A model generated the notes under the pieces. The model did not search any database, had not been told where the DNA came from, and saw nothing but the letters and a program-made list of their open reading frames with translations. A program made the translations under genes and the position numbers. From positions 184,225 through 248,224 of the forward strand of contig NZ_CP092969.1 in NCBI RefSeq assembly GCF_027571405.1: a DNA stretch of 64,000 bases, written 5' to 3'. Positions 15,828 to 24,290 of the stretch are shown here, piece by piece. This DNA comes from Methylocystis parvus OBBP (GTDB lineage Bacteria; Pseudomonadota; Alphaproteobacteria; Rhizobiales; Beijerinckiaceae). Every line of letters begins with the position of its first letter. The stretch's first letter is position 1.

Positions 15828-18062
15828 TCATGTCGCCGTGAGCCACTCCTTCAGCTTCGTCCACCTCCGCTTCCGCCCGTGTGTCCGCACGGCGATGGCG
15901 AGGGCGCGCCGCTGCCCGACGATAACGACAAGGCGCTTGCCGCGCGTGACCGCCGTGTAGACGAGGTTGCGCGCCAGCATCGTGTAGTGCTGGGTCGCGA
16001 GGGTGATGACGACGGCGGGATATTCGGAGCCCTGCGACTTGTGGATCGTCGTCGCATAGGCGGGAACCAGCGTGTCGAGTTCGCCGAACGGATATTCAAC
16101 CTCGCGCCCGTCGAAATCGACCCACAGGATGCCGTCGGCCTGATCGATGCGGAGGATGCGCCCGAGATCGCCGTTGAACACCTCGCGGTCGTAGTCGTTC
16201 TCCGTCTGCATCACCTTATCGCCAGGCGCGAAGGTCGACCCGAAGCGCTCGACCCTCTCGGCCATGTTCGGGTTGAGGGCCTTCTGGAGATCGGCGTTGA
16301 GCGACCGGGCGCCGAGGGCGCCACGCTGCATCGGGCAGAGGACCTGCACGTCGGCGATGGAATCGAGGCCAAAGCGCCGGGGAATGCGGTCCCGGACGAT
16401 CTCGACGACCTTGGCCGCGCCCTTTTCCGGATCGCCGGCCTCGACGAAATAGAAATCGGACGTCTCCTCGCGCTTGGGCCATTCCGGCATCTCTCCGCGG
16501 TTGATGCGGTGAGCGTTGACGACGATCCGACTCTCCGCCGCCTGCCGGAAGACCTCGGTCAACCGCGCGACCGGCAGCGCGCCGGAGGCGATGACGTCGG
16601 CGAGTACCTGCCCCGGCCCGACCGAGGGGAGTTGGTCCACGTCGCCGACGAGCAGCAGCCCGGCCCGCGGCGGGATCGCCTTGAGCACCGAAAACATCAG
16701 CGTCGCGTCGACCATGCTTGTCTCATCGAGGACAAGGAGATCGCAGTCGAGGGGATTGTCGGCGTCGCGGCGGAACCCGCCGTTCTTCGGGTCGGTCTCC
16801 AGCAGGCGATGGATGGTCTTGGCTTCGAGGCCGGTCTGGTCGGCCATACGCTTGGCGGCGCGACCGGTGGGGGCCGCCAGGAGGAGCTTCGTTCCCTTGG
16901 CGGCAAGGATGCGGAGGATGGCGTCGAGCAGCGTCGTCTTGCCGACGCCGGGGCCGCCTGTCACGACGGCGACCTTCGAGGCCAGGACCGTCTCGACGGC
17001 GGCGCGCTGCGAGGCCGCCAACGTCTTTCCGGTTCGCGCCTCGACCCAGGGGATGGCCTTCGCGGCGTCGATCGTCGGCCACGGCGACGCCCCTCGGGCC
17101 AAGGCCAACAGCCGGTCGGCGGCGCCGCGCTCGGCGAGGTGCAGGCCGCGCAGGAACACGCAGGGTTTCCCCTCGATCGCATCGGCGACGACCTCGCCAT
17201 CGGCGAGTTCCGCTTTCAGCGCACTCTGGACGATGCGCTCGTCGACATCGAGCAGTGTGACGGTGAGCTTGACCAGCTCCTCCACCGGCAGGCCGCAGTG
17301 GCCTTCGTCCATCGCCTCCTGAAGGGCGTAGGAAATCCCCGCCCGGACCCGCTGCGGCGCATCCCGCGCCATGCCCAGCTTCATGGCGATGGCGTCGGCG
17401 GTCTTGAACCCGATCCCGCGGATGTCCCGCGCCAGCCTGTAAGGATTTTCCGTCATGACCTGGATGGCGTCGTGGCCATAGGTCTTGAAGATACGAACGG
17501 CCCGCGACGTGCCGACGCCATTGGCGTGCAGGAAGACCATGATGTCGCGCACCGCCTTCTGCTCGGCCCAGCCGGCGACAATTTTACCGGCGCGGAATTC
17601 GCCGATGCCCGAGACCTCCCGCATCCTTTCGGGCTCAGCCTCGATAATCTCGAAGGTCTTCTCGCCGAAGGCGGCGACGATCCGCTTGGCGAGCACCGGT
17701 CCGATGCCCCGCACCATGCCGGACCCGAGATACTTCTCGATGCCCTCCGCAGTCGTCGGCGGCGTCGTCTTGAGGAAGTCCGCCTTGAACTGTAGCCCGT
17801 GCGCGCGGTCGGTGGTCCAGACGCCGACGGCGTGGATGAACTCGCCGGCCGAGATCGAGGCGACATGCCCGACGACCGGGACCAGATCTCGCTTGCCCCG
17901 TGCCTTCACCTTCAGGACCGCGAAGCCGTTGTCTTCGTTGTGGAAGGTCACCCGCTCGACGGACCCGACGAGGGTTTCCTTGGGCGGGGTCGAGTTGGCT
18001 GAAGGCTGCAAACGGAGTTTCCGAGGAGGAGCTGTGGCGCCGCTATTATAGCAGGCCGCCAT
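15828..18062 (-). CDS. recD2: RecD2-like superfamily 1 DNA helicase
   Basis: A 744-residue protein with the RecD2 layout. An N-terminal OB-like region (TLVGSVERVTFHNEDNGFAV) is followed by tandem helix-hairpin-helix modules (GMVRGIGPVLAKRIVAAFGE, VSGIGEFRAGKI, IRGIGFKTADAIAMKLG). The helicase core has Walker A GGPGVGKTT at about residue 368, motif II DETSMVD, and a C-terminal YATTIHKSQGSEYPAV motif V-VI region. RecD2 enzymes unwind DNA 5'-3' without RecBC. The start at 18062 sits only 1 nt after AGGAGG, so an internal start may be used; the conserved part begins about residue 30. Confidence 0.92.
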   Translation of the reverse strand: MAACYNSGATAPPRKLRLQPSANSTPPKETLVGSVERVTFHNEDNGFAVLKVKARGKRDLVPVVGHVASISAGEFIHAVGVWTTDRAHGLQFKADFLKTTPPTTAEGIEKYLGSGMVRGIGPVLAKRIVAAFGEKTFEIIEAEPERMREVSGIGEFRAGKIVAGWAEQKAVRDIMVFLHANGVGTSRAVRIFKTYGHDAIQVMTENPYRLARDIRGIGFKTADAIAMKLGMARDAPQRVRAGISYALQEAMDEGHCGLPVEELVKLTVTLLDVDERIVQSALKAELADGEVVADAIEGKPCVFLRGLHLAERGAADRLLALARGASPWPTIDAAKAIPWVEARTGKTLAASQRAAVETVLASKVAVVTGGPGVGKTTLLDAILRILAAKGTKLLLAAPTGRAAKRMADQTGLEAKTIHRLLETDPKNGGFRRDADNPLDCDLLVLDETSMVDATLMFSVLKAIPPRAGLLLVGDVDQLPSVGPGQVLADVIASGALPVARLTEVFRQAAESRIVVNAHRINRGEMPEWPKREETSDFYFVEAGDPEKGAAKVVEIVRDRIPRRFGLDSIADVQVLCPMQRGALGARSLNADLQKALNPNMAERVERFGSTFAPGDKVMQTENDYDREVFNGDLGRILRIDQADGILWVDFDGREVEYPFGELDTLVPAYATTIHKSQGSEYPAVVITLATQHYTMLARNLVYTAVTRGKRLVVIVGQRRALAIAVRTHGRKRRWTKLKEWLTAT

Positions 18063-18071
18063 TCCTCCTAA

Positions 18072-18206
18072 TCAGACCTCGACGACCTTCCCGACGCCGA
18101 ACTCCGCGCTCTCCAGCCGCTTCCCCGGCCGCATCGGGCCATAGCTCTTGGGACTGCAGACGATGCGCGTCCTCCCGACCTGAGCATGATCGACTATGTC
18201 GGCCAA
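18072..18206 (-). CDS. Possible 44-residue protein or gene remnant
   Basis: A TTG at 18206 opens 44 codons ending KRLESAEFGVGKVVEV, with TGA 10 bp before the recD2 start. The sequence (RIVCSPKSYGPMRPGKR) looks like true protein. It could be a tiny gene co-transcribed with recD2 or the C-terminal remnant of a lost gene; a stop lies just upstream in frame. Confidence 0.3.
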   Translation of the reverse strand: MADIVDHAQVGRTRIVCSPKSYGPMRPGKRLESAEFGVGKVVEV

Positions 18207-18309
18207 TCCATAAGCTTATGCAAATGTACCTTTTGCTTGCTGCGAACAAAACAAGAAACATAGAATGTAGGGGCTCGTTAGCGACCGATTCGAATAATGT
18301 CATGGATGG

Positions 18310-21300
18310 GTGGAGATGGTGCGTCTCAAGAGTGCCAAAAGTCAGCCAGATACTCTTGAGCAGCGATTTGAGCTCGACGAGACATTCCTGTCATCACCGG
18401 ACACTGCCGCCCTGAAATCTGCCGTGATTCGCGCAACCGACCGGCGGTCTGGCGACCCGGTGGTTCTCAAATACTGGAAGAAAGCCGGAACCGCCGTCGA
18501 TGAGGACTTTCGAGAACTTTGGCGGCACGAGATGCGCCAGAGCGAACGGGTGCGCGCCTTTCCTCATGCCGATGAGGTCGTCGTGGAGGTTCTGGCTTCC
18601 GGAGAAAGTGACGACGCGTTTTACATCACCATGCCGAGCGATATCGCTCCGCTAGAACACGCTTCGCGGTTTGTTCGTCCCGATCATTGGCTCCGTGTGC
18701 TGCAGGGGCCGCGTCAACGTGCGCTCCTTTGGGCGAATATACGTCGTCTGGCGGAGGCTCTTGGCGCGGTCCATGCCCAAGGTCTGGTCCATGGGCGAAT
18801 AGATGCGCGAGCTGTGTATTCAACCGGGGCGACGACCATGCCCGACTTCCGCCTTGGCGGTTTCGAATTTTGTCTGCGGGTCGCCGAGATTGCCAAAGCG
18901 CCCCTGCGCGTCATCGCGAAAAGCCGTCCGGTCGGCTCGGTCATTTTCTCCTTCCTGGATGATTGGCGCGCGCTTGGTCGGGTTGTGACCGATCTCATAG
19001 GCCTCGATGCTGACAAGCTCGACGAAGAGGAGATCCAGTTCATTGAAAGGCGCGCAAAAATTGATCTGCGGGCTTCCGAAATCGATCTGGTGCGGCTTCT
19101 GTTTGAACCGGAGCGCAATCGCATCCTTGATGCGGCGACAGTCACAAGCCGAATCGACGCCATTCTCAATGAGCTGGATGTAGAGGCATTCGCAGACAAC
19201 GGCCGCTATGTCCTGGCACTTCGGCTTGGACAAATGAGCCGTCTTTCTGTCACCTTGAACGCGGCCTCAGGCGACGCATTCGATACCGACGATGCCGAGA
19301 GCCAGATCGATTTTGTTCACGCAGATTTGGAGACGGGTGCAACTCTCACTCGTACGGCGAGGGGCGATATCCTGTTGATGACAGAAAGCTTGGTCTACGA
19401 CCTCCAGCCGCTTCGTTTCGCGGGGGTTGACGAGACCTGGAATGTAGCCTCGTGCAACAGCGCCCGCTTTAGGAATGAAATATATTTGGGGCGACGAGAA
19501 ACAATTGATCTTCCAGCTCATCGGATCGAAATTGTCCGATTTGCGGCCGCGCCGCGTCGCTTGAATGAGTTGCGTACCGATGCGCTGGATTGGAGCGCAA
19601 CGTTCGACATGACTCCGGATGGCGATCCGACTCTCCCCGTACGGCGCGGCTTGCTTCTTGCGCAGATCGCCGAGGCGCTGTTCAAGGCAGCCGAGATCGC
19701 GCCAGTTGAGCTGGTCAATCAACGGCGTCAAGGAAATAAACGAATCGCCGAAATCGCGGCTAGCGATTCGGAGAATCGCATTCGTCTGTCGCAGGCGCTC
19801 AGTGTGGACGACCCGCACAAGCTAATGCGAAGGCTTTTCGACCGCGAAGAAGCTGATGTCGATGCCGAGTGGCAACTCACCGAAGCGGCAGCACTTGGCA
19901 TGACGGTTCGCGCGGCGGCGAACGTGCGTTTTATTCGTCCAGTTCAGAAGAAAAACCGACGCCTTTACGAGTTCGAGATTCTGGATGGCGTTGTCCCACC
20001 GAACGCGCAACTCCATTTGCGCAAAGTGGATGAAACGGGCGCGGAACAGGTTCTTCGGCGCCGGCTTCGCATGCTGATGACGCTCTCGACCCAGTCTGAA
20101 CTCGCGCACATGCTGGGTGATCCGCGGCGACGATTGCGCACTTACCAAGATGAGCCGCTTGTTGAGGACGATCATTTCGGCAAGCTTGACGAGTCAAAAC
20201 AGGAAGCACTGCGTTCAATCTGGTCCACCGGTCCAGCCCAACTTGTTGTTGGGCCGCCCGGCGTGGGCAAGACCAGACTGGTCACAGAGCTTGTGCGCCG
20301 AGTCCTGGCGGGAGTTCCGACGATCCGGCTTCTCCTGAGCGCGCAAGCGCATCAAGCCCTGGATCACCTCGCGGCCTCCGTTCAAAAAATGCTCAAAAAT
20401 ACTGGATTGGCCGATGATGTCATTCTGGTTCGATCCAAAGCGGACAACGGCGCTGACCTTTCAGGCGCACAAACCCCTGATCGTGCTAAATCCTATCTGA
20501 AAGAACTCCAGGATAGCCCACTCCTTCGCCGGGCACCGCGCGCCATCCAGCAATCATTAAGCGAGATGATCTCGGCGGCGGACGTAACAGGAAATCTCCG
20601 AGCGAAACTCTCCCTGACGACATTGCGCCAACGGCGTTCGTTTGAAGCACTCGTCCTGCAATCGGCCAACGTTTTGTTCTCGACGACCAACTCCGCAGAC
20701 CTTGCACGCCTGATCGAGGATGGCGCGCAGTTCGACTGGACGATCGTGGAGGAAGCCGCGAAAGCGACTGGACCAGAACTTCTCGCTCCTCAATTGCTCT
20801 CGATGAGACGCCTGCTGATCGGGGACCACAATCAATTGCCGCCCTTCGACACGGACCGGATCGCGGAATTCCTGCAGGATCAAACGCGGGTCAAGCGGGC
20901 CCTCGCAGAAAGCGATCTACTCATCGGCAACATCTTCCGCGACTTTGGACTGGACGATCTCAAAGAGGCCATCGAGGACGATAGTGTCTTGAGCGAGACG
21001 TGTGCATCGGCGCGCCGCATGCTGTTGCTATTTGAGAGCCTGGTGACCAACGAACTTGACCGGCAAAAACGGTCCGATCAGCGCCGGCGTCGGGTTGCGA
21101 CCGAACTTCTGCAGCAGCATCGGATGCATCCAGTCATCGCCACTGTGATCTCCGAATGTTTCTATGAGGGAACACTCAAGACGCCCGCAGATCGCGAGGC
21201 AGAATTCTACAGCGAGCAGCCGCCGTTCACGATTACCGACGCGCGCCTGCCCTCGTCACCGATCGTTTTCATTGACCTTCCTTATGTGCAGCGGGAAGGT

Positions 21301-21891
21301 AGCGCTGGAGAACAACGCCCAATATATCACAATCCGGCGGAACTACAGGCTGTGCTGTCCCTCCTCGGAATGTTGAGGGCGGCCCCGACGAAGCCGACCG
21401 AACCTTCAACGCTGGCCGTTCTCTCCCCCTACAACGAGCAAGTCGAACGTCTGGGCCGGGCGATCGACGATAGCTTGCAGAGCAGGCTCGGGAACATCGT
21501 TGATTTCAAACCGGGGACCAACTCGCCCGGCTTTGCAAGCACGGTCGACTCGTTTCAGGGTAGCGAAGCTGATGTCGTTATCGTTTCTCTGGTGCGAAAC
21601 AACGATCACATCGGACGAGCGGCCCTTGGCATCTTGCGTGACCGGCGCCGAATGAACGTGTTGCTCAGCCGGGCGAAATGGAAACTCATCATCGTCGGCA
21701 GCATGGAGTTTCTGCGTGTCCAGGGACGGCGATACCGGCGGCACCACAAAGAAGATCGCACCGTACCAGCATTTCTTGCGAAAATGTCGGAGGTGTTCGA
21801 CCGGTTGGCTGAAGAGATGCTCCCCGATGGAAAGACGCCGAAGTTCAAGATGGTACCGTACTCGTTGCTGACGACGGACGCACAGCCATGA
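18310..21891 (+). CDS. mkoA: Mokosh type I helicase with kinase-like domain
   Basis: A 1193-residue protein starting with GTG at 18310 (ATG at 18316 is also possible). Residues about 25-240 resemble a serine/threonine kinase: VVLKYWKK supplies the lysine, and HGRIDARAV and FRLGGFEF stand where HRDxKxxN and DFG should be. Both catalytic aspartates seem lost, suggesting a pseudokinase. Residues about 640-1150 are a COG1112/Upf1-like SF1 helicase: Walker A GPPGVGKTR at about 648, motif II VEEAAKAT, GDHNQLPPF, STVDSFQGSEADVVIVSLVR and NVLLSRAKWKLIIVG. The 4-nt overlap with a PLD-nuclease gene matches Mokosh type I anti-phage systems. Confidence 0.8.
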   Translation: MEMVRLKSAKSQPDTLEQRFELDETFLSSPDTAALKSAVIRATDRRSGDPVVLKYWKKAGTAVDEDFRELWRHEMRQSERVRAFPHADEVVVEVLASGESDDAFYITMPSDIAPLEHASRFVRPDHWLRVLQGPRQRALLWANIRRLAEALGAVHAQGLVHGRIDARAVYSTGATTMPDFRLGGFEFCLRVAEIAKAPLRVIAKSRPVGSVIFSFLDDWRALGRVVTDLIGLDADKLDEEEIQFIERRAKIDLRASEIDLVRLLFEPERNRILDAATVTSRIDAILNELDVEAFADNGRYVLALRLGQMSRLSVTLNAASGDAFDTDDAESQIDFVHADLETGATLTRTARGDILLMTESLVYDLQPLRFAGVDETWNVASCNSARFRNEIYLGRRETIDLPAHRIEIVRFAAAPRRLNELRTDALDWSATFDMTPDGDPTLPVRRGLLLAQIAEALFKAAEIAPVELVNQRRQGNKRIAEIAASDSENRIRLSQALSVDDPHKLMRRLFDREEADVDAEWQLTEAAALGMTVRAAANVRFIRPVQKKNRRLYEFEILDGVVPPNAQLHLRKVDETGAEQVLRRRLRMLMTLSTQSELAHMLGDPRRRLRTYQDEPLVEDDHFGKLDESKQEALRSIWSTGPAQLVVGPPGVGKTRLVTELVRRVLAGVPTIRLLLSAQAHQALDHLAASVQKMLKNTGLADDVILVRSKADNGADLSGAQTPDRAKSYLKELQDSPLLRRAPRAIQQSLSEMISAADVTGNLRAKLSLTTLRQRRSFEALVLQSANVLFSTTNSADLARLIEDGAQFDWTIVEEAAKATGPELLAPQLLSMRRLLIGDHNQLPPFDTDRIAEFLQDQTRVKRALAESDLLIGNIFRDFGLDDLKEAIEDDSVLSETCASARRMLLLFESLVTNELDRQKRSDQRRRRVATELLQQHRMHPVIATVISECFYEGTLKTPADREAEFYSEQPPFTITDARLPSSPIVFIDLPYVQREGSAGEQRPIYHNPAELQAVLSLLGMLRAAPTKPTEPSTLAVLSPYNEQVERLGRAIDDSLQSRLGNIVDFKPGTNSPGFASTVDSFQGSEADVVIVSLVRNNDHIGRAALGILRDRRRMNVLLSRAKWKLIIVGSMEFLRVQGRRYRRHHKEDRTVPAFLAKMSEVFDRLAEEMLPDGKTPKFKMVPYSLLTTDAQP

Positions 21892-23756
21892 GCGGCAAGA
21901 ACGCCGTGCGCGTCGCGGTACCGGTCAAGCTAGCGCGCCTCAGGGTATGGGTCGATAAGGGACGCCATTGGAGCGGCGTCGATCGGCTCATCCTATGGGC
22001 ATTGGCGGCCGAGCCCAGCACCGCCGGTGAACTGGCTAAGGTTGCTCGCATTCCTGCCCGTTTGATCGCCGAAATTATTCTGCGGATGATGCGATTTGGG
22101 TGGGTCGAGCTTGCAGCTGCCCCGAAAGGCGCCTCATTTCGTGCTACCGAGGCCGGCCGCGAAGTCGTCGAAACCTTCGCCACTTTGCCGCCGGTTACGC
22201 GGCGGATCGCCCGCAGAATATCCTTTTCAATGGAGCCTTTCGCTTGGCGGGCCTATGGTCTGCGCGATCTAAAGCCATATCGGTCCGGAGAAATCGAGTC
22301 GATCGAGCGCGGGCATGACGTCCGCCGTGTCGTCATTGACGGTGGATGGGGGCGGCTGTCGAGCCTAAAGCTTTACGCTGCAGCAGATCAGGTGCTGGCT
22401 GACGACGAAGAGCTTTCCAGCGTCGACTACAGCGCTTCGGACACCGTTGATCAGTTTGCCCTGTTTACTGTGATCGGCGACAGCATCAAAGGTCTACCAC
22501 CCGATCCGGCAGAACAGCTAGTCTCGGCGATCCGTCGCGCGGCCAAGGAGAACAAGCCTGGCGCGGCATTGACGATCAAGCCGCCGCGTAGAGCCATCAT
22601 TTCTACCGACGCTGGAAACATCGTTCGCACCGTCCCAATCCGCCCGGACGACATCGTGCTCAGCGGACAGGATCACCGCGACCGTCTGATCGAGATTCTC
22701 CGACAAGCCCGCTCCAGATTGATTATGCACTCGACGTTCCTACGCGAGGGCGCATTCATCGAACTGCAAGCGGAGTTCGCCAGAGCTGCCAAACGTGGCG
22801 TCAGGATCGATATCTTTTGGGGCGCGGATCGTGACGAAAGTGATCGCACAGCCAATCTGGAGGCGGCCATCGCGATCAATCATCGGATCACGGCAGACCA
22901 GAATCTGCGCGGAAGAGCAAGAGTTCATCTTTACACCACACGCTCTCACGCCAAGCTGTTGATCGCGGATGCCACTGGCCGGGCCGCTGACGAATTCGTT
23001 GCCGTCGTTGGTTCGTGCAATTGGCTGTACAGCGGTTTTAATCGCGTCGAAGCATCCGTTGTCTTGCGCCATCCTCATGCCGTCGCACAGGTCGCTCAGG
23101 AGTGTGCGGAGCTTATCTTCGATGTTGCCACGAGTTCCGAGACGGCTTCCGACCTGACGTCACTTGCCCGTACGCTGCGTACGCATACCGCTCCAGAAGG
23201 CGACGCAGAATTGCGGCTTATCAGGGGAGACGATCATGCCGAGCTTATGCGGCTAGCACGTGAAACGGCCGAGAAATCGATTATGGTCGGGGGGGACCGC
23301 CTTGGGTTGGCAGCGGAAGCCCGCACGATTATACCAATGATGGCTGCCGCGAAGCGTTCAGTGCAGGGACTTATTTGTTATTCGAAACCCTCGGGACCGG
23401 TCACACAGAAAGACGCAAAGGACCTTGCAACTCTAGCCGGCTCGGTCGGTGTCCGACTCCTCCAAATTCGTGATCGTGAGTTGCACGGTAAGTTTCTTCT
23501 CTGGGATGATGATCATTTAGTAATCACCAGCCTGAATTGGTCGTCAGCTGACACACGCTTCGATTCTCCGTTAGGTGAGATCGGCGTCTACATCAAGAGT
23601 CCGGGCGTCGCGGACAATATCCGGCGCCGACTGATTGAGGGATGGCCGTCACTGGATCCTCAAGAAGCCGCGGCTCATCAAGATCGAATTCGATCCAAAC
23701 GCCGAAAAAGAAGGAGCCGCGGTAGTAGCGCCAAGGGGACCGCTTCTACTGGTTAA
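21888..23756 (+). CDS. mkoB: Mokosh type I PLD-family nuclease
   Basis: A 622-residue protein overlapping mkoA by ATGA. The N-terminal 100 residues look like a winged helix (TAGELAKVARIPARLIAEII). Two phospholipase D-type catalytic motifs are intact: HAKLLIAD at about residue 353, with GSCNWLYSGF, and HGKFLLWD at about 532, with TSLNWSSAD. They should combine into one active site that cleaves nucleic acid. In Mokosh the PLD partner is required with the helicase for defence. The C-terminus is basic (SKRRKRRSRGSSAKG). Assignment rests on gene pairing and domain content. Confidence 0.82.
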   Translation: MSGKNAVRVAVPVKLARLRVWVDKGRHWSGVDRLILWALAAEPSTAGELAKVARIPARLIAEIILRMMRFGWVELAAAPKGASFRATEAGREVVETFATLPPVTRRIARRISFSMEPFAWRAYGLRDLKPYRSGEIESIERGHDVRRVVIDGGWGRLSSLKLYAAADQVLADDEELSSVDYSASDTVDQFALFTVIGDSIKGLPPDPAEQLVSAIRRAAKENKPGAALTIKPPRRAIISTDAGNIVRTVPIRPDDIVLSGQDHRDRLIEILRQARSRLIMHSTFLREGAFIELQAEFARAAKRGVRIDIFWGADRDESDRTANLEAAIAINHRITADQNLRGRARVHLYTTRSHAKLLIADATGRAADEFVAVVGSCNWLYSGFNRVEASVVLRHPHAVAQVAQECAELIFDVATSSETASDLTSLARTLRTHTAPEGDAELRLIRGDDHAELMRLARETAEKSIMVGGDRLGLAAEARTIIPMMAAAKRSVQGLICYSKPSGPVTQKDAKDLATLAGSVGVRLLQIRDRELHGKFLLWDDDHLVITSLNWSSADTRFDSPLGEIGVYIKSPGVADNIRRRLIEGWPSLDPQEAAAHQDRIRSKRRKRRSRGSSAKGTASTG

Positions 23757-23799
23757 TTCGCCGCCCAACTACTCGGTGCAAACCCCGAACGTCGGCTGG

Positions 23800-24290
23800 G
23801 TCGATCGCCGGACACGGCCACCCCGAAGACTTGCGTCTTTTCCAGTTGCACTTGAACGCGACTACGTCCGCCCGCCAAGGATGAAAAATACCGTCACGGG
23901 GTCTTTTTCGGCGTGACGCTCAATCGCGCCGACGCGGCAAGGCATTTGATGTTCGTCCACGAGCCGCGCAAGCTGCCGGCCGTATTCAGCCCCGAGGAAG
24001 TTGCGCGCCTGTTGGAGGCCGCGCTCGGCGTAAAATACGAGCCCGCTCTCAGCGTCGCCTATGGCGCCGGCCTGAGCGTCTCCGAGGTCGTCTCCCCAAA
24101 GTCTCGGACATCGACAGCACGCGCACGATGCTCCGCGTCGAGCATGCAAGGGCGGCAAGGATCGCCACGCGATGCTCTCGCCAGCGGCTGCTGGAGTTTT
24201 GCGCGAGTGGTGGCGCATCGCGCGCCCGCAGGTCTGGCTTTTTCCCGGGCGAGACCCGATCGACCCAATGTCAACGCGTCGCCTTAGGCG
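23800..24290 (+). pseudogene. Frameshifted and truncated tyrosine recombinase
   Basis: Several frames together spell an integrase of the kind associated with IS91-like elements. GHPEDLRLFQLHL begins near 23816. FGVTLNRADAARHLMFVHEP and LPAVFSPEEVARLLEAALG follow, with the catalytic-Arg region AYGAGLSVSEVV. After a frameshift come KVSDIDSTRTMLRVEH (from about 24098), then GKDRHAMLSP and WWRIARPQVWLFPGRDPIDP in a third frame. The segment with the HxxR box and catalytic tyrosine is missing, cut where the virD4 3' end begins. It is inactive and marks an old recombination junction. Confidence 0.8.

Noticed and set aside
15879..17795. A 638-codon frame antisense to recD2
   Set aside because: The opposite strand encodes clear helicase motifs. 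Long antisense frames are common in GC-rich DNA with strong third-position bias, and this one shows no domain.
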